A DNA stretch of 64,000 nt from Pseudomonas thivervalensis (lineage in GTDB: Bacteria > Pseudomonadota > Gammaproteobacteria > Pseudomonadales > Pseudomonadaceae): contig NZ_LHVE01000009.1 of NCBI RefSeq assembly GCF_001269655.1, positions 1-64,000 on the forward strand, in the 5' to 3' direction. The notes beneath the pieces were generated by a model that had not been told where the DNA came from, searched no databases, and saw only the letters and a program-made list of their open reading frames with translations. The position numbers and the translations under genes are program-made. Shown one piece after another: positions 9,123 through 16,743 of the stretch. The stretch's first letter is position 1; every line of letters begins with the position of its first letter.

Positions 9123-9905
9123 TTATTTACCGCTGTAGATATTCTGATCACCAAAGTGTTTTTTCTGAATGGCTACATAGCTGCCATCCTCATGCAGTGC
9201 CTTGATGCCTTTGTTTAGCAGGGCCTTGAGGTCGGCGTTGCCTTGGGCGAGACCTACCGCGGTTTTCGCGGGCAACAGTTCATGCTCGACTGCTTTACTT
9301 ACCTCAAAATTCGCCCCTTGCGGCGACTTCAAGAAGCCCATTTCGGCTTGCAACATATTCTGGATCGAGGCATCGAGACGGCCAGTCACCAAGTCCGAAT
9401 AGACCTGGTCCTGGTTGGCATAGGCTTGGGTTTTGACCCCGGCTTTGTTCAGTACGGCCTTGGCATAAGCTTCCTCGGTGGTGCCTTGCTCATAACCAAC
9501 CGTCTTGCCGACGAGCGTCTTGATATCTTCGGTCAGCCCGGAGCCTTTCTTGAAAACGAAGGAGGTGGGAACGGAGAACAGCTCATCGGAGAAATCGATG
9601 ACCTTTTCGCGCGAGGATGTCACGGTCATGGCGGAGATCACACCGTCGAATTTGTTGGCTTTCAGGCCGGGAATCATGCCGTCAAAATCACTCTCGACCC
9701 ATTTGCACTTCACTTTCAATTCAGCACAAATCGCATTGCCTAAGTCGATATCGAAGCCCACCAGGCTACCGTCGGCAGCTTTGGACTCGAAAGGGGCATA
9801 AGAGGGGTCAACGCCGAACCGCAACTCCTTGTACTCCTTGGCCGAGGCAAAGCTGCCAGCCACACACAACGCCAGTACAGAGAGGGTCAAAATAGATTTT
9901 TTCAT
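9123..9905 (-). CDS. Periplasmic amino-acid-binding protein (HisJ/LAO type)
   Basis: 260 residues from the ATG at 9905. The N-terminus MKKSILTLSVLALCVAGSFASA is a clear Sec signal peptide cut after Ala-Ser-Ala. The mature protein begins KEYKELRFGVDPSYAPFES and has SLVGFDIDLGNAICAEL, the class-3 solute-binding-protein signature. The family binds L-histidine, lysine, arginine or ornithine. Being the first gene behind a HutC-type operator, it most likely binds histidine or a relative. The longer open frame up to 9998 lacks a ribosome site before its start and would bury the signal peptide. Confidence 0.93.
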   Translation of the reverse strand: MKKSILTLSVLALCVAGSFASAKEYKELRFGVDPSYAPFESKAADGSLVGFDIDLGNAICAELKVKCKWVESDFDGMIPGLKANKFDGVISAMTVTSSREKVIDFSDELFSVPTSFVFKKGSGLTEDIKTLVGKTVGYEQGTTEEAYAKAVLNKAGVKTQAYANQDQVYSDLVTGRLDASIQNMLQAEMGFLKSPQGANFEVSKAVEHELLPAKTAVGLAQGNADLKALLNKGIKALHEDGSYVAIQKKHFGDQNIYSGK

Positions 9906-10052
9906 TGTTTTTATTCCTAAGGACCAAAGAGCGCTTGAGCGCACGGATGCGGTACGGAGCTCGTGTGTGTCGCTATGGGAGTGGTACACAGAGCCCATTT
10001 TTTCGTTTAAGCGTGTCGAGGTGACAGATCGACTTTACCGCGTAAATACATA

Positions 10053-10066
10053 CTTGTACATACAGG
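10053..10066. promoter_or_regulatory. HutC-type operator before the importer operon
   Basis: CTTGTACATACAGG matches the CnTGTATATACAnG pattern at 12 of the defined positions with one change (C for T in the centre). It lies about 150 bases before the binding-protein start. The rest of 9906-10273 shows no coding frame of note. Confidence 0.6.
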
Positions 10067-10273
10067 CATAGCCAATCAAGCAGCCATTTATCTGCTCGGA
10101 TGTGTATGGGTGGAAAAAGGGCTGGAAACGCTGAGGGGAGGGGGTGATCAGTTTCGTTTTTTCCGGTCACTACGGGCGTAGGGCCTGGGTCTATTGTGAT
10201 GTATGAATCAGAAAGCGACCGACGCCCTTTGGAAGCGGCGCTGGTCAAGTTTTACGGCAGATGTGTCGAAGAG

Positions 10274-11011
10274 TCAGACGTCTCTGTGCGCTGCATTCAT
10301 GGGTAAGCGACTACCCAGTCGATAGCGGGAGGAGGGATGGACGAGCCGCACAAAGGTGACAATTTTGTTTTGGCTCCAAGTCCGGCGTATGAGGGCCAGG
10401 CAAGGTTCGGTTGCATCGATTTGCAGATGTTTGCTCTCCTCTGTGCTGGGGTGGCAGGCCTCTACGATATGTTCCATTTCGTCGGGCTTGATGACTTGCA
10501 AAAGGTATTTGGCCGGTTGCAGGTGTTCGCCGAATTTTTGTTTCAGGAACTCTGGCACCAGCTCGGGATTGACGTAACGATCCTCGAGCTGCACTGGCAC
10601 GTCTTCTTCGCTGTGCGCACAAACCAGATGAAAAACCGAAGAGCCCGTGGGCAGGCCCAGGGCGGAAGCGACTGACATCGATGCGGATTCGCGTCCCAGG
10701 TGCAGGACGCGACAGCCGTAACTATGACCCCGAGCGAGAATCTCGTCAGCGATGTTGGTGATGCGCAACAGGTTCGATTGCGGCTTGCTTTCGGCTACGA
10801 ATGTTCCAACACCTGAAATCCGCACCAATAGACCTTCTTCGGTCAGCTCGCGCAGGGCTCGATTGACGGTCATGCGCGAGATGCCCAGCTCTTGCACCAA
10901 CTGGTTCTCTGAGTAGATCAGGTCGCCAGGTTTCCAAACGCCCGCTCGAAGTTGGTCCAGCACAAATTCCTTCGCGCGTCGGTAGAGCGCTTGTGGTGCA
11001 TTTTTGATCAT
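10274..11011 (-). CDS. hutC: HutC-like GntR-family repressor
   Basis: 245 residues. An N-terminal winged helix-turn-helix (about 10-70: GDLIYSENQLVQELGISRMTVNRALRELTEEGLLVRISGVGTF, split here as the classic GntR pattern) is followed by a UTRA ligand domain (about 90-235). HutC proteins bind TGTATATACA-like sites and leave them when urocanate accumulates. Four such sites lie in this locus. The start codon shares one base with the stop of the aminotransferase gene, so they are cotranscribed from a promoter that itself has a HutC site, giving autoregulation. Confidence 0.9.
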   Translation of the reverse strand: MIKNAPQALYRRAKEFVLDQLRAGVWKPGDLIYSENQLVQELGISRMTVNRALRELTEEGLLVRISGVGTFVAESKPQSNLLRITNIADEILARGHSYGCRVLHLGRESASMSVASALGLPTGSSVFHLVCAHSEEDVPVQLEDRYVNPELVPEFLKQKFGEHLQPAKYLLQVIKPDEMEHIVEACHPSTEESKHLQIDATEPCLALIRRTWSQNKIVTFVRLVHPSSRYRLGSRLPMNAAHRDV

Positions 11012-12147
11012 CAGTCGGTCCGTGTCTCTTGTGCGGCAAGGACTCTTGCCAAGGAATGGAGGAAAAGATCGTTATCCTCACAGCTTCCTATAGATACCCG
11101 CAAGTACTGAGTATATCCCGCTTCGCGCCAAGGCTTGATGATGACCCCTTCGCGCAGCAATGCCTGGTTGATGACTTCGGCAGGATAAGGGGTGCTGAAA
11201 AAAAGGAAGTTAGCCATGGAGGGGGCAGTTGTGATGCCTTGCTCTTGCAGTGCGATCTCCAGTCGTCGGCGTTCGCTGGCGACGTGGGAGAGGCCGGCAT
11301 TCAGATGATTTTCATCGGCCAGCGCGGCGACCGCAGCGGCTTGGGCCACTCGGTTTACGTTGAAGGGGGTGCGCAGGCGATTGATCAAATCGGCCAGTAG
11401 CGGGTCGCTGACAATGCCATAGCCGATGCGTAAACCTGCCAATGAATAGGCCTTGGAGAAGGTTCGAAGCAGGATAAACGGCTTGCCGCTGGCCTGGATC
11501 AAGCCGAGGCAGTCTGGGTACTCAGGCTCCCATTGGGCGTATTCGTAATAGGCTTCGTCAAACACCAGCAAGCACTTCGGAGGTAATGCATCGAGCAATT
11601 GCTTCAATTCGATTGCGCTCAAGGTGCAGCCAACCGGATTGGAGGGGCAGGAAAACATCAGCACATGGGTATGCGGTGTAAGGGCGGAAATCATGGCCGC
11701 CACGTCAAAAGTGCCTTGGTCGGTCATGGGGACACCGATTACCCGAGCGCCGGCTGCCACTGGAAAAATAAAATGCAAGCCGAAGGAGGGCACTACGGTA
11801 ACCACTTCATCATCATGGTCCAGAAACACTCGGCTGATGACACTCAGCAAATCCTCAGAACCGTTGCCGAACACGAAGCGATCTTCCGGAACATCAAGTT
11901 TTTCCGAGAGTGCGGAGCGTAGTGCCTGGCAGCCAGAGTCGGGGTACAGCGCAATCTCATGGCAGGCTTGGGTGGTCGCGGCGTTGACAGCGGGGGCGGT
12001 GCCCATTGGGTTTTCATTGCTGCCCAATTTAGCGACGCGTGTCAGACCGAAGCGTTTGCGCACTGCATCAGCGGCGAGGCCGGCGTTGTAACTGGCCAAT
12101 TCGCGTACTTCAGCGCGAGCAAGCAGGGTCAGGTCGTTGGCGTTCAT
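11011..12147 (-). CDS. HisC-like class I/II aminotransferase
   Basis: 378 residues, similar to histidinol-phosphate aminotransferase. The substrate/PLP region reads LGSNENPMG near residue 42; LVFDEAYYEYA and LRTFSKAYSLAGLRIGYG carry the PLP Asp/Tyr and Schiff-base Lys; the C-terminal Arg lies in YLRVSIG. Its place under HutC control, apart from the his genes, argues against a role in histidine synthesis. Interconversion of imidazolepyruvate and histidine is a reasonable inference. It is coupled at both ends: ATGA overlap with the small gene upstream and one-base overlap with hutC downstream. Confidence 0.88.
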   Translation of the reverse strand: MNANDLTLLARAEVRELASYNAGLAADAVRKRFGLTRVAKLGSNENPMGTAPAVNAATTQACHEIALYPDSGCQALRSALSEKLDVPEDRFVFGNGSEDLLSVISRVFLDHDDEVVTVVPSFGLHFIFPVAAGARVIGVPMTDQGTFDVAAMISALTPHTHVLMFSCPSNPVGCTLSAIELKQLLDALPPKCLLVFDEAYYEYAQWEPEYPDCLGLIQASGKPFILLRTFSKAYSLAGLRIGYGIVSDPLLADLINRLRTPFNVNRVAQAAAVAALADENHLNAGLSHVASERRRLEIALQEQGITTAPSMANFLFFSTPYPAEVINQALLREGVIIKPWREAGYTQYLRVSIGSCEDNDLFLHSLARVLAAQETRTD

Positions 12148-12350
12148 ACAAGGCTAACCTCTCGGGAATTTTGCTGGAAGGTATTGCGATCTGGATGGTG
12201 CCGCAGGGGACGCTGCGGGCTCGGCTGTTCAGCGCTTTGAAGGATTTCGTGCGGGAGGCTGTAGTGGAAGAGTGTCGCCAATTCGGCGATCCGGTCTGCG
12301 AGGCTCATCCCTTCGGTAGTCGCGGCAGTCATCTGGTGCAGTTTTTTCAT
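12144..12350 (-). CDS. Small unknown protein, translationally coupled to the aminotransferase
   Basis: 68 codons, of no family I recognise. Support for it being real: AAGAGGT lies 8 nt before the ATG; the stop overlaps the aminotransferase start as ATGA; and it is the first gene after a HutC-type operator. The N-terminal half is amphipathic (SLADRIAELATLFHYSLPHEIL); the second half is polar with several His and Arg (RPLRHHPDRN). No membrane segment or signal peptide. It could be a small accessory protein or simply a coupling ORF that opens the aminotransferase start. Confidence 0.6.
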   Translation of the reverse strand: MKKLHQMTAATTEGMSLADRIAELATLFHYSLPHEILQSAEQPSPQRPLRHHPDRNTFQQNSREVSLV

Positions 12351-12397
12351 TGATTACCTCTTAGGTGCAGGGCCACAAGGAAGTGGTGCTGTATGAT

Positions 12398-12411
12398 CCT
12401 GTATATATAGG
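12398..12411. promoter_or_regulatory. HutC-type operator before the small ORF/aminotransferase/hutC operon
   Basis: CCTGTATATATAGG, near-palindromic, about 50 bases before the small gene's ATG. With the next site it frames the divergent promoter region 12351-12812, in which I see no gene. Confidence 0.65.
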
Positions 12412-12677
12412 TAACGCAATGTTCAGGCCAAGCCTTATCTTTTCTGTTGATCGCTGCTCGTAAACGCCTTCCAGGCCAGGGGGTGCTCACATGAATATTT
12501 TTTCAGGTGTAACTGAAGGTTGCATCGGAGTGTTTCCGGTATCTCATTGATGAGTCGAAAGGAAGCGCATGGTAAGCCTTTCTGCGGACAGTATTTTGGA
12601 CAGAAGCAGTGCTCGATCCACTTCGGATCAGGGGTCTGAAGGGGGTCCTTGTCTAACAGGCACGTTAAATGCTTAGT

Positions 12678-12690
12678 CCTGTATATACTT
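12678..12690. promoter_or_regulatory. HutC-type operator before the rid/dao operon
   Basis: CCTGTATATACTT shares CCTGTATATA with the site at 12398 and lies about 125 bases before the Rid-family start. One half is less well conserved. Confidence 0.55.
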
Positions 12691-12812
12691 ATCCATCGGT
12701 AAAGCTTGTAGACCGATTTCCGATCTGCTGTGACACGCTCGGTCGAGTCGATGGCTAAAAATGGCGCCTGTTATAGGCGCGTTCATAAGTCCGCTTAGAG
12801 AGAATCACCACA

Positions 12813-13160
12813 ATGACGGTTAGCAATCTGCCCTTTTCAAAAGTCCGCCACAGCCAAGGTCTCGTGTTTTTGTCTGGAGAGTTGCCGTTCAATGAGGATG
12901 GCAGCTTCCCGGAGGGTATCGAGGCACAAACGCGCCTGACCTTGATGCGCATTGCTCAAACACTGGAAGCTGAGTCACTGTCGTTGGATGACGTTGTGAG
13001 CGTCACGGTGTACTTGACCGAGCGGAGTAACTTCGCCGAGTTCAACAGGATTTATGCTTCGTTTTTCACGGCCAATTTGCCTGTTCGCGCTACCGTCTGT
13101 GCCGGCCTCGTGGTGGATGCGTTGGTTGAAATCAGTGTCATCGCGCAGCAGCGTGCTTGA
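12813..13160 (+). CDS. Rid-family (YjgF/YER057c/UK114) protein
   Basis: 115 residues, the normal length. The start has AGAGAGA about 9 nt upstream. The fold is recognised from HSQGLVFLSGELPFNEDG at residues 11-28 and ALVEISVIAQQ at the C-terminus. RidA itself hydrolyses 2-imino acids and needs an Arg in the segment before VEI; here the aligned residue is Gly (VCAGLVVDALVEI). It therefore resembles the Rid subfamilies that lack the catalytic Arg and may not be an imine deaminase. It is encoded 12 bases before a D-amino-acid dehydrogenase-like gene, whose product would be an imino acid. Confidence 0.88.
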   Translation: MTVSNLPFSKVRHSQGLVFLSGELPFNEDGSFPEGIEAQTRLTLMRIAQTLEAESLSLDDVVSVTVYLTERSNFAEFNRIYASFFTANLPVRATVCAGLVVDALVEISVIAQQRA

Positions 13161-13172
13161 GTTGGAGGCAGC

Positions 13173-14408
13173 GTGAACGACAAACAAGTAGTAGTACTGG
13201 GTGCCGGCATCGTTGGTATAAGCACGGCCCTGCATCTGCAACGCCGGGGCTGTGCGGTGACCTTGGTAGACAAGGGGGCGCCCGGGCGCGAGACGTCATA
13301 CGGTAATGCCGGGATCATCCAGCGCGAGGCCGTTGAACCGTACGGGTTCCCAAGGGACCTGGCGAGCCTGATGAGAGTGGTGACCAAGCGCGATATCGGC
13401 GTCAATTATCATCTGCGTGCGCTGCCGGAGTACATGCCTACGCTGACCAGGTATTGGGCCAACTCAGCGCCAAGGCATTACCAAGCTATTGCGGACGCCT
13501 TTCGGACCTTGGTCGAGCATTCAATCAGCGAGCACTCCGAGTTGATCGAGCAAAGCGAGGCCCAACACCTGATCGTGCGCAAAGGTTGGATTCAAGCTTT
13601 TCGAACCCCGGAAAAATATGAAAAGGCGATGGAGAGCGCCCAGCGTGTGAGTGCGCACGGTGTATTGTCGCAAGCGTTGGACGGCGCCGGGCTCAGGCTC
13701 GCAGAACCCGCTTTGGGTGAAGCTCTCGTTGGGGGGATTCACTGGCTTCAACCTTGGACCTGTGTTGATCCGGGAGAGCTGGTGCAACGCTATGCCGAGC
13801 TCTTCTTGCGTGAGGGCGGACAGTTTGAACGCGGCGATGCCCGTTCATTGCGCCAAGCGGGAGCTGGCTGGCGAGTCTCCACCGAGTCCGGGCCGGTCGA
13901 AGCATCACAGGTCGTCGTGGCGCTTGGTCCTTGGGCCCAAGAGTTGCTGAGGCCCATGGGTTACCGCATCCCGTTGTTTATCAAGCGTGGTTATCACGCC
14001 CATTTCGCCGACGGGGCAAACTTGAGTCGCCCGGTGCTTGATACCGAGCAAGGCTACATGTTGGCGCCGATGAAGCGTGGTGTGCGTCTATCAACGGGGG
14101 CCGAATTCGCCCGTCTCGATGCGCCTCTGACCCCAGTGCAGCTAGGGAAGGCCGAAAGCGCGGCCCGACAACTCTTGGCATTGGGATCTCAGGTTGAGCG
14201 GACGCCATGGAGCGGTGCGCGACCTTGTACCGTTGATATGAAACCGGTCATTGGTGCCGCGCCGTCGCATAAGGGGCTCTGGTTCAACTTCGGCCATGCT
14301 CATCAAGGTTTTACGCTAGGTCCGGTCAGTGGCCGGCTGCTTGCGGAATTAATGATGGGAGAAACACCAGTGGTCGAGCCGGCACCCTTCGCTCCTGGGC
14401 GTTTCTGA
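13173..14408 (+). CDS. DadA-like FAD-dependent D-amino-acid dehydrogenase
   Basis: 411 residues from a GTG with GGAGG upstream. The FAD-binding motif is VVVLGAGIVGISTALHLQRR at residues 6-25, followed by TSYGNAGIIQ. The C-terminal DAO signature is GARPCTVDMKPVIGAAP and FNFGHAHQGFTLGPVSGRLLAELM. Close relatives oxidise D-amino acids to imino acids and pass electrons to the respiratory chain. In this locus a D-histidine-type substrate is an attractive but untested inference. It is the second gene of a Rid-DAO operon behind a HutC-type operator. Confidence 0.88.
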   Translation: MNDKQVVVLGAGIVGISTALHLQRRGCAVTLVDKGAPGRETSYGNAGIIQREAVEPYGFPRDLASLMRVVTKRDIGVNYHLRALPEYMPTLTRYWANSAPRHYQAIADAFRTLVEHSISEHSELIEQSEAQHLIVRKGWIQAFRTPEKYEKAMESAQRVSAHGVLSQALDGAGLRLAEPALGEALVGGIHWLQPWTCVDPGELVQRYAELFLREGGQFERGDARSLRQAGAGWRVSTESGPVEASQVVVALGPWAQELLRPMGYRIPLFIKRGYHAHFADGANLSRPVLDTEQGYMLAPMKRGVRLSTGAEFARLDAPLTPVQLGKAESAARQLLALGSQVERTPWSGARPCTVDMKPVIGAAPSHKGLWFNFGHAHQGFTLGPVSGRLLAELMMGETPVVEPAPFAPGRF

Positions 14409-14433
14409 ATTGACGATGCGTCGGCCTTCTCGT

Positions 14434-14453
14434 CCCTCCTCTTGAGAGGAGGG
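14434..14453 (+). terminator. Hairpin after the D-amino-acid dehydrogenase
   Basis: CCCTCCTC-TTGA-GAGGAGGG, a perfect 8-bp stem, 26 bases after the stop. The downstream T-content is low, so efficiency is uncertain. Confidence 0.5.
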
Positions 14454-14586
14454 CAGGCATTATCTGAAAGAAAAATGACGACCGAGTTGTCTCGTTTCCA
14501 CGTCGTGTGAGCAACATTTACGGCACTCGCCGCGGGCGCTTTTACCCATGGGCGCCCACGTTCCATCTGCCTGCCCAGGAATACTC

Positions 14587-16533
14587 ATGAACATCAAACA
14601 GAAACTCACGTGGGCGTTTGCCGCTATCGCCTGCGCGCCAGTCATATTGGTCGCAATGGTTGTCGTACTGAACTTGCGTAGCGCAGCGCAAGCCAGTTTC
14701 CTGGATAGCAGTGGCCGCGAAATCAGGCAGATTGACCGCGGGATGCGGCAGTTTTTCGACAGCATCCGCCAAAACGTCGAATACCTTGCCAAAGACCCTC
14801 GGATCGCCAACGTTCAGGGATTGAAGAACTATACGGCCGCTGACGCCCCGAAAACGCCTGTGACGAAGGTCGATCGACAGATCCAGGTGGTATTCGACAG
14901 TTTCGCAGAAACCCACCCAACCACGGCTTCCATTTCCCTTGGACTCAATGACGGAGGTTTTGCAGGTTGGCCCGATGACCAGACAATGGCCAGCTACGAC
15001 CCACGGGTGCGACCTTGGTACAAGGCTGCCATGGAAGCCGCACGAGGCTCAACCGTAAGGACGGGCGCGTATTACTGGGCACCCGATGACATGGTGCTGG
15101 TCAGCACGGTCCGCACGATCAATGACGCGAGCGGTGCCGCGGTGGGCGTCGTTGGCGTGGACGTATCGCTCAAGCAACTGACTGAATTGGTCAAAGCCAT
15201 CAAGTTGGGCAAGAGTGGTTACCTGATGTTGGTCGAGGCCAATGGCAATGTCTTGGTCGATCCCGCAAATGCCAAAAACAATTTCAAGCCGTTAGGTGAG
15301 CTAGGACCCGGCTATGCCGAATTGGCCAAAAGCGCTGATGGGGTGACTCAAGTCGAGATCGATGGTGTGCCATACATGGTCAACGTCCTGAGTTCCGATG
15401 GCCTGGGATGGCGTTTTATCGGCCTGATCAAGCGTGATGAAGTGATGGCCGTCGCCATGAGCCTGACCTGGTTGATTGCAGCCATCGCTGTTGCATTGGC
15501 CGTGGTGTTCGCCATCGTTGGTGCTGGTTTTGCCAGCGTGATCGTGCGCCCGATTCGTGGCGTGGCTGATGGGTTGCAAGAGATTGCCGAAGGTGAAGGT
15601 GACCTTACACGTCAACTCCAAGTACGGGGCAAGGACGAAACTGCCAACCTGGCCGGTTGGTTCAATCAGTTTCTAAGCATGATCGCTCAGTTGGTGAAGC
15701 GTATTGGCAATGCGTCGTCCGATCTGCAAGTCGCTGCCGCTGACACCAACGAAGTCGCCAATAACATGAACCTGGCTGCCGGCCGCCAACGTGAGGCGGT
15801 GGAACTGGTAAGCACCGCTTTCAATGAAATGCTCGCCACTGCCAATGAGGTCGCACGTTCCTGCAGTGCCGCGGCGTCGAGTGCTGACGAAGGCTACCGC
15901 GACGTGCACGATGGCCAGAAGCAAATCAGCGAAGCCACCGGCAGCGTGCTCAAGCTCAGTGAGGAGCTGCAGGTATCGACCCAGACCATGCAGCTGCTCG
16001 AGCAAGACAGCAATAACATCAATGCGATTCTCGACACCATTCGCTCGATTGCCGAGCAGACCAACTTGCTGGCGCTCAATGCCGCCATCGAGGCCGCTCG
16101 CGCGGGTGATCAAGGGCGTGGCTTTGCAGTGGTCGCGGATGAAGTTCGCGCCCTGGCTCGTCGCACCTCCGACTCTACCGGCGAAATAGACAGCCTACTG
16201 GGTAACCTCGCTCGCCGTACCCAGGAAGTCACCCAGCAGATGCAAGGCAGCCTGCAAGCGTCCCAGGCTAGCGTGCAGCGGATCCAGCGGGCCCGCGACA
16301 GCTTTGACAAGATCCGCGCTTCAGTGGACTCGATTCGCGACCAGAACACCCAGATCGCCACGGCGGCAGAGGAGCAGCATCAAGTGGCGGAGGAGATCAA
16401 TCGGCACATCGCACAGATCCACGCCGATGCGCAGATGGTAGAGGAGTTCGCACATTCAGCCCATGCCGGATCGGGGCGAATGACGGCCATTTCTGGCCAG
16501 CTTCAAGGATTAGTCGGGCGCTTCAAGTTTTAG
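14587..16533 (+). CDS. Methyl-accepting chemotaxis protein with amino-acid-type dCache domain
   Basis: 648 residues from the ATG at 14587 (AGGA upstream; an in-frame ATG at 14548 has none). TM1 is at about 10-32, the periplasmic dCache domain to about 285, TM2 at about 290-315, then HAMP and the cytoplasmic signalling domain with hairpin tip [21 protein letters not shown]. The dCache domain carries Y137, R142, W144 and Y145 in [11 protein letters not shown], then TGAYYW and VGVVGVDVS. That is the residue pattern known for amino-acid-sensing dCache domains such as PctA. Its position after the HutC-controlled genes suggests taxis to histidine or related compounds. I see no HutC site before it. 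Confidence 0.93.
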   Translation: MNIKQKLTWAFAAIACAPVILVAMVVVLNLRSAAQASFLDSSGREIRQIDRGMRQFFDSIRQNVEYLAKDPRIANVQGLKNYTAADAPKTPVTKVDRQIQVVFDSFAETHPTTASISLGLNDGGFAGWPDDQTMASYDPRVRPWYKAAMEAARGSTVRTGAYYWAPDDMVLVSTVRTINDASGAAVGVVGVDVSLKQLTELVKAIKLGKSGYLMLVEANGNVLVDPANAKNNFKPLGELGPGYAELAKSADGVTQVEIDGVPYMVNVLSSDGLGWRFIGLIKRDEVMAVAMSLTWLIAAIAVALAVVFAIVGAGFASVIVRPIRGVADGLQEIAEGEGDLTRQLQVRGKDETANLAGWFNQFLSMIAQLVKRIGNASSDLQVAAADTNEVANNMNLAAGRQREAVELVSTAFNEMLATANEVARSCSAAASSADEGYRDVHDGQKQISEATGSVLKLSEELQVSTQTMQLLEQDSNNINAILDTIRSIAEQTNLLALNAAIEAARAGDQGRGFAVVADEVRALARRTSDSTGEIDSLLGNLARRTQEVTQQMQGSLQASQASVQRIQRARDSFDKIRASVDSIRDQNTQIATAAEEQHQVAEEINRHIAQIHADAQMVEEFAHSAHAGSGRMTAISGQLQGLVGRFKF

Positions 16534-16743
16534 TCCGTACGAACAATGGACGCTCAATTGCCGATTAGAGGGTAAGCCCCGTGAGCGTTGAGCCCAGAGA
16601 AAAAACAGTGAAAGCCGCCGTCCCTGGCGGTCCCGTCCAGCGGGCCATTCAAACAGGCTGATCAACGCGGGAAGGACTGCGCTCCGAATCATGATTAGAC
16701 CTGTCAGGTCGCCAGACCGTGTGCTGCATTCCGTTCGGGGTCG

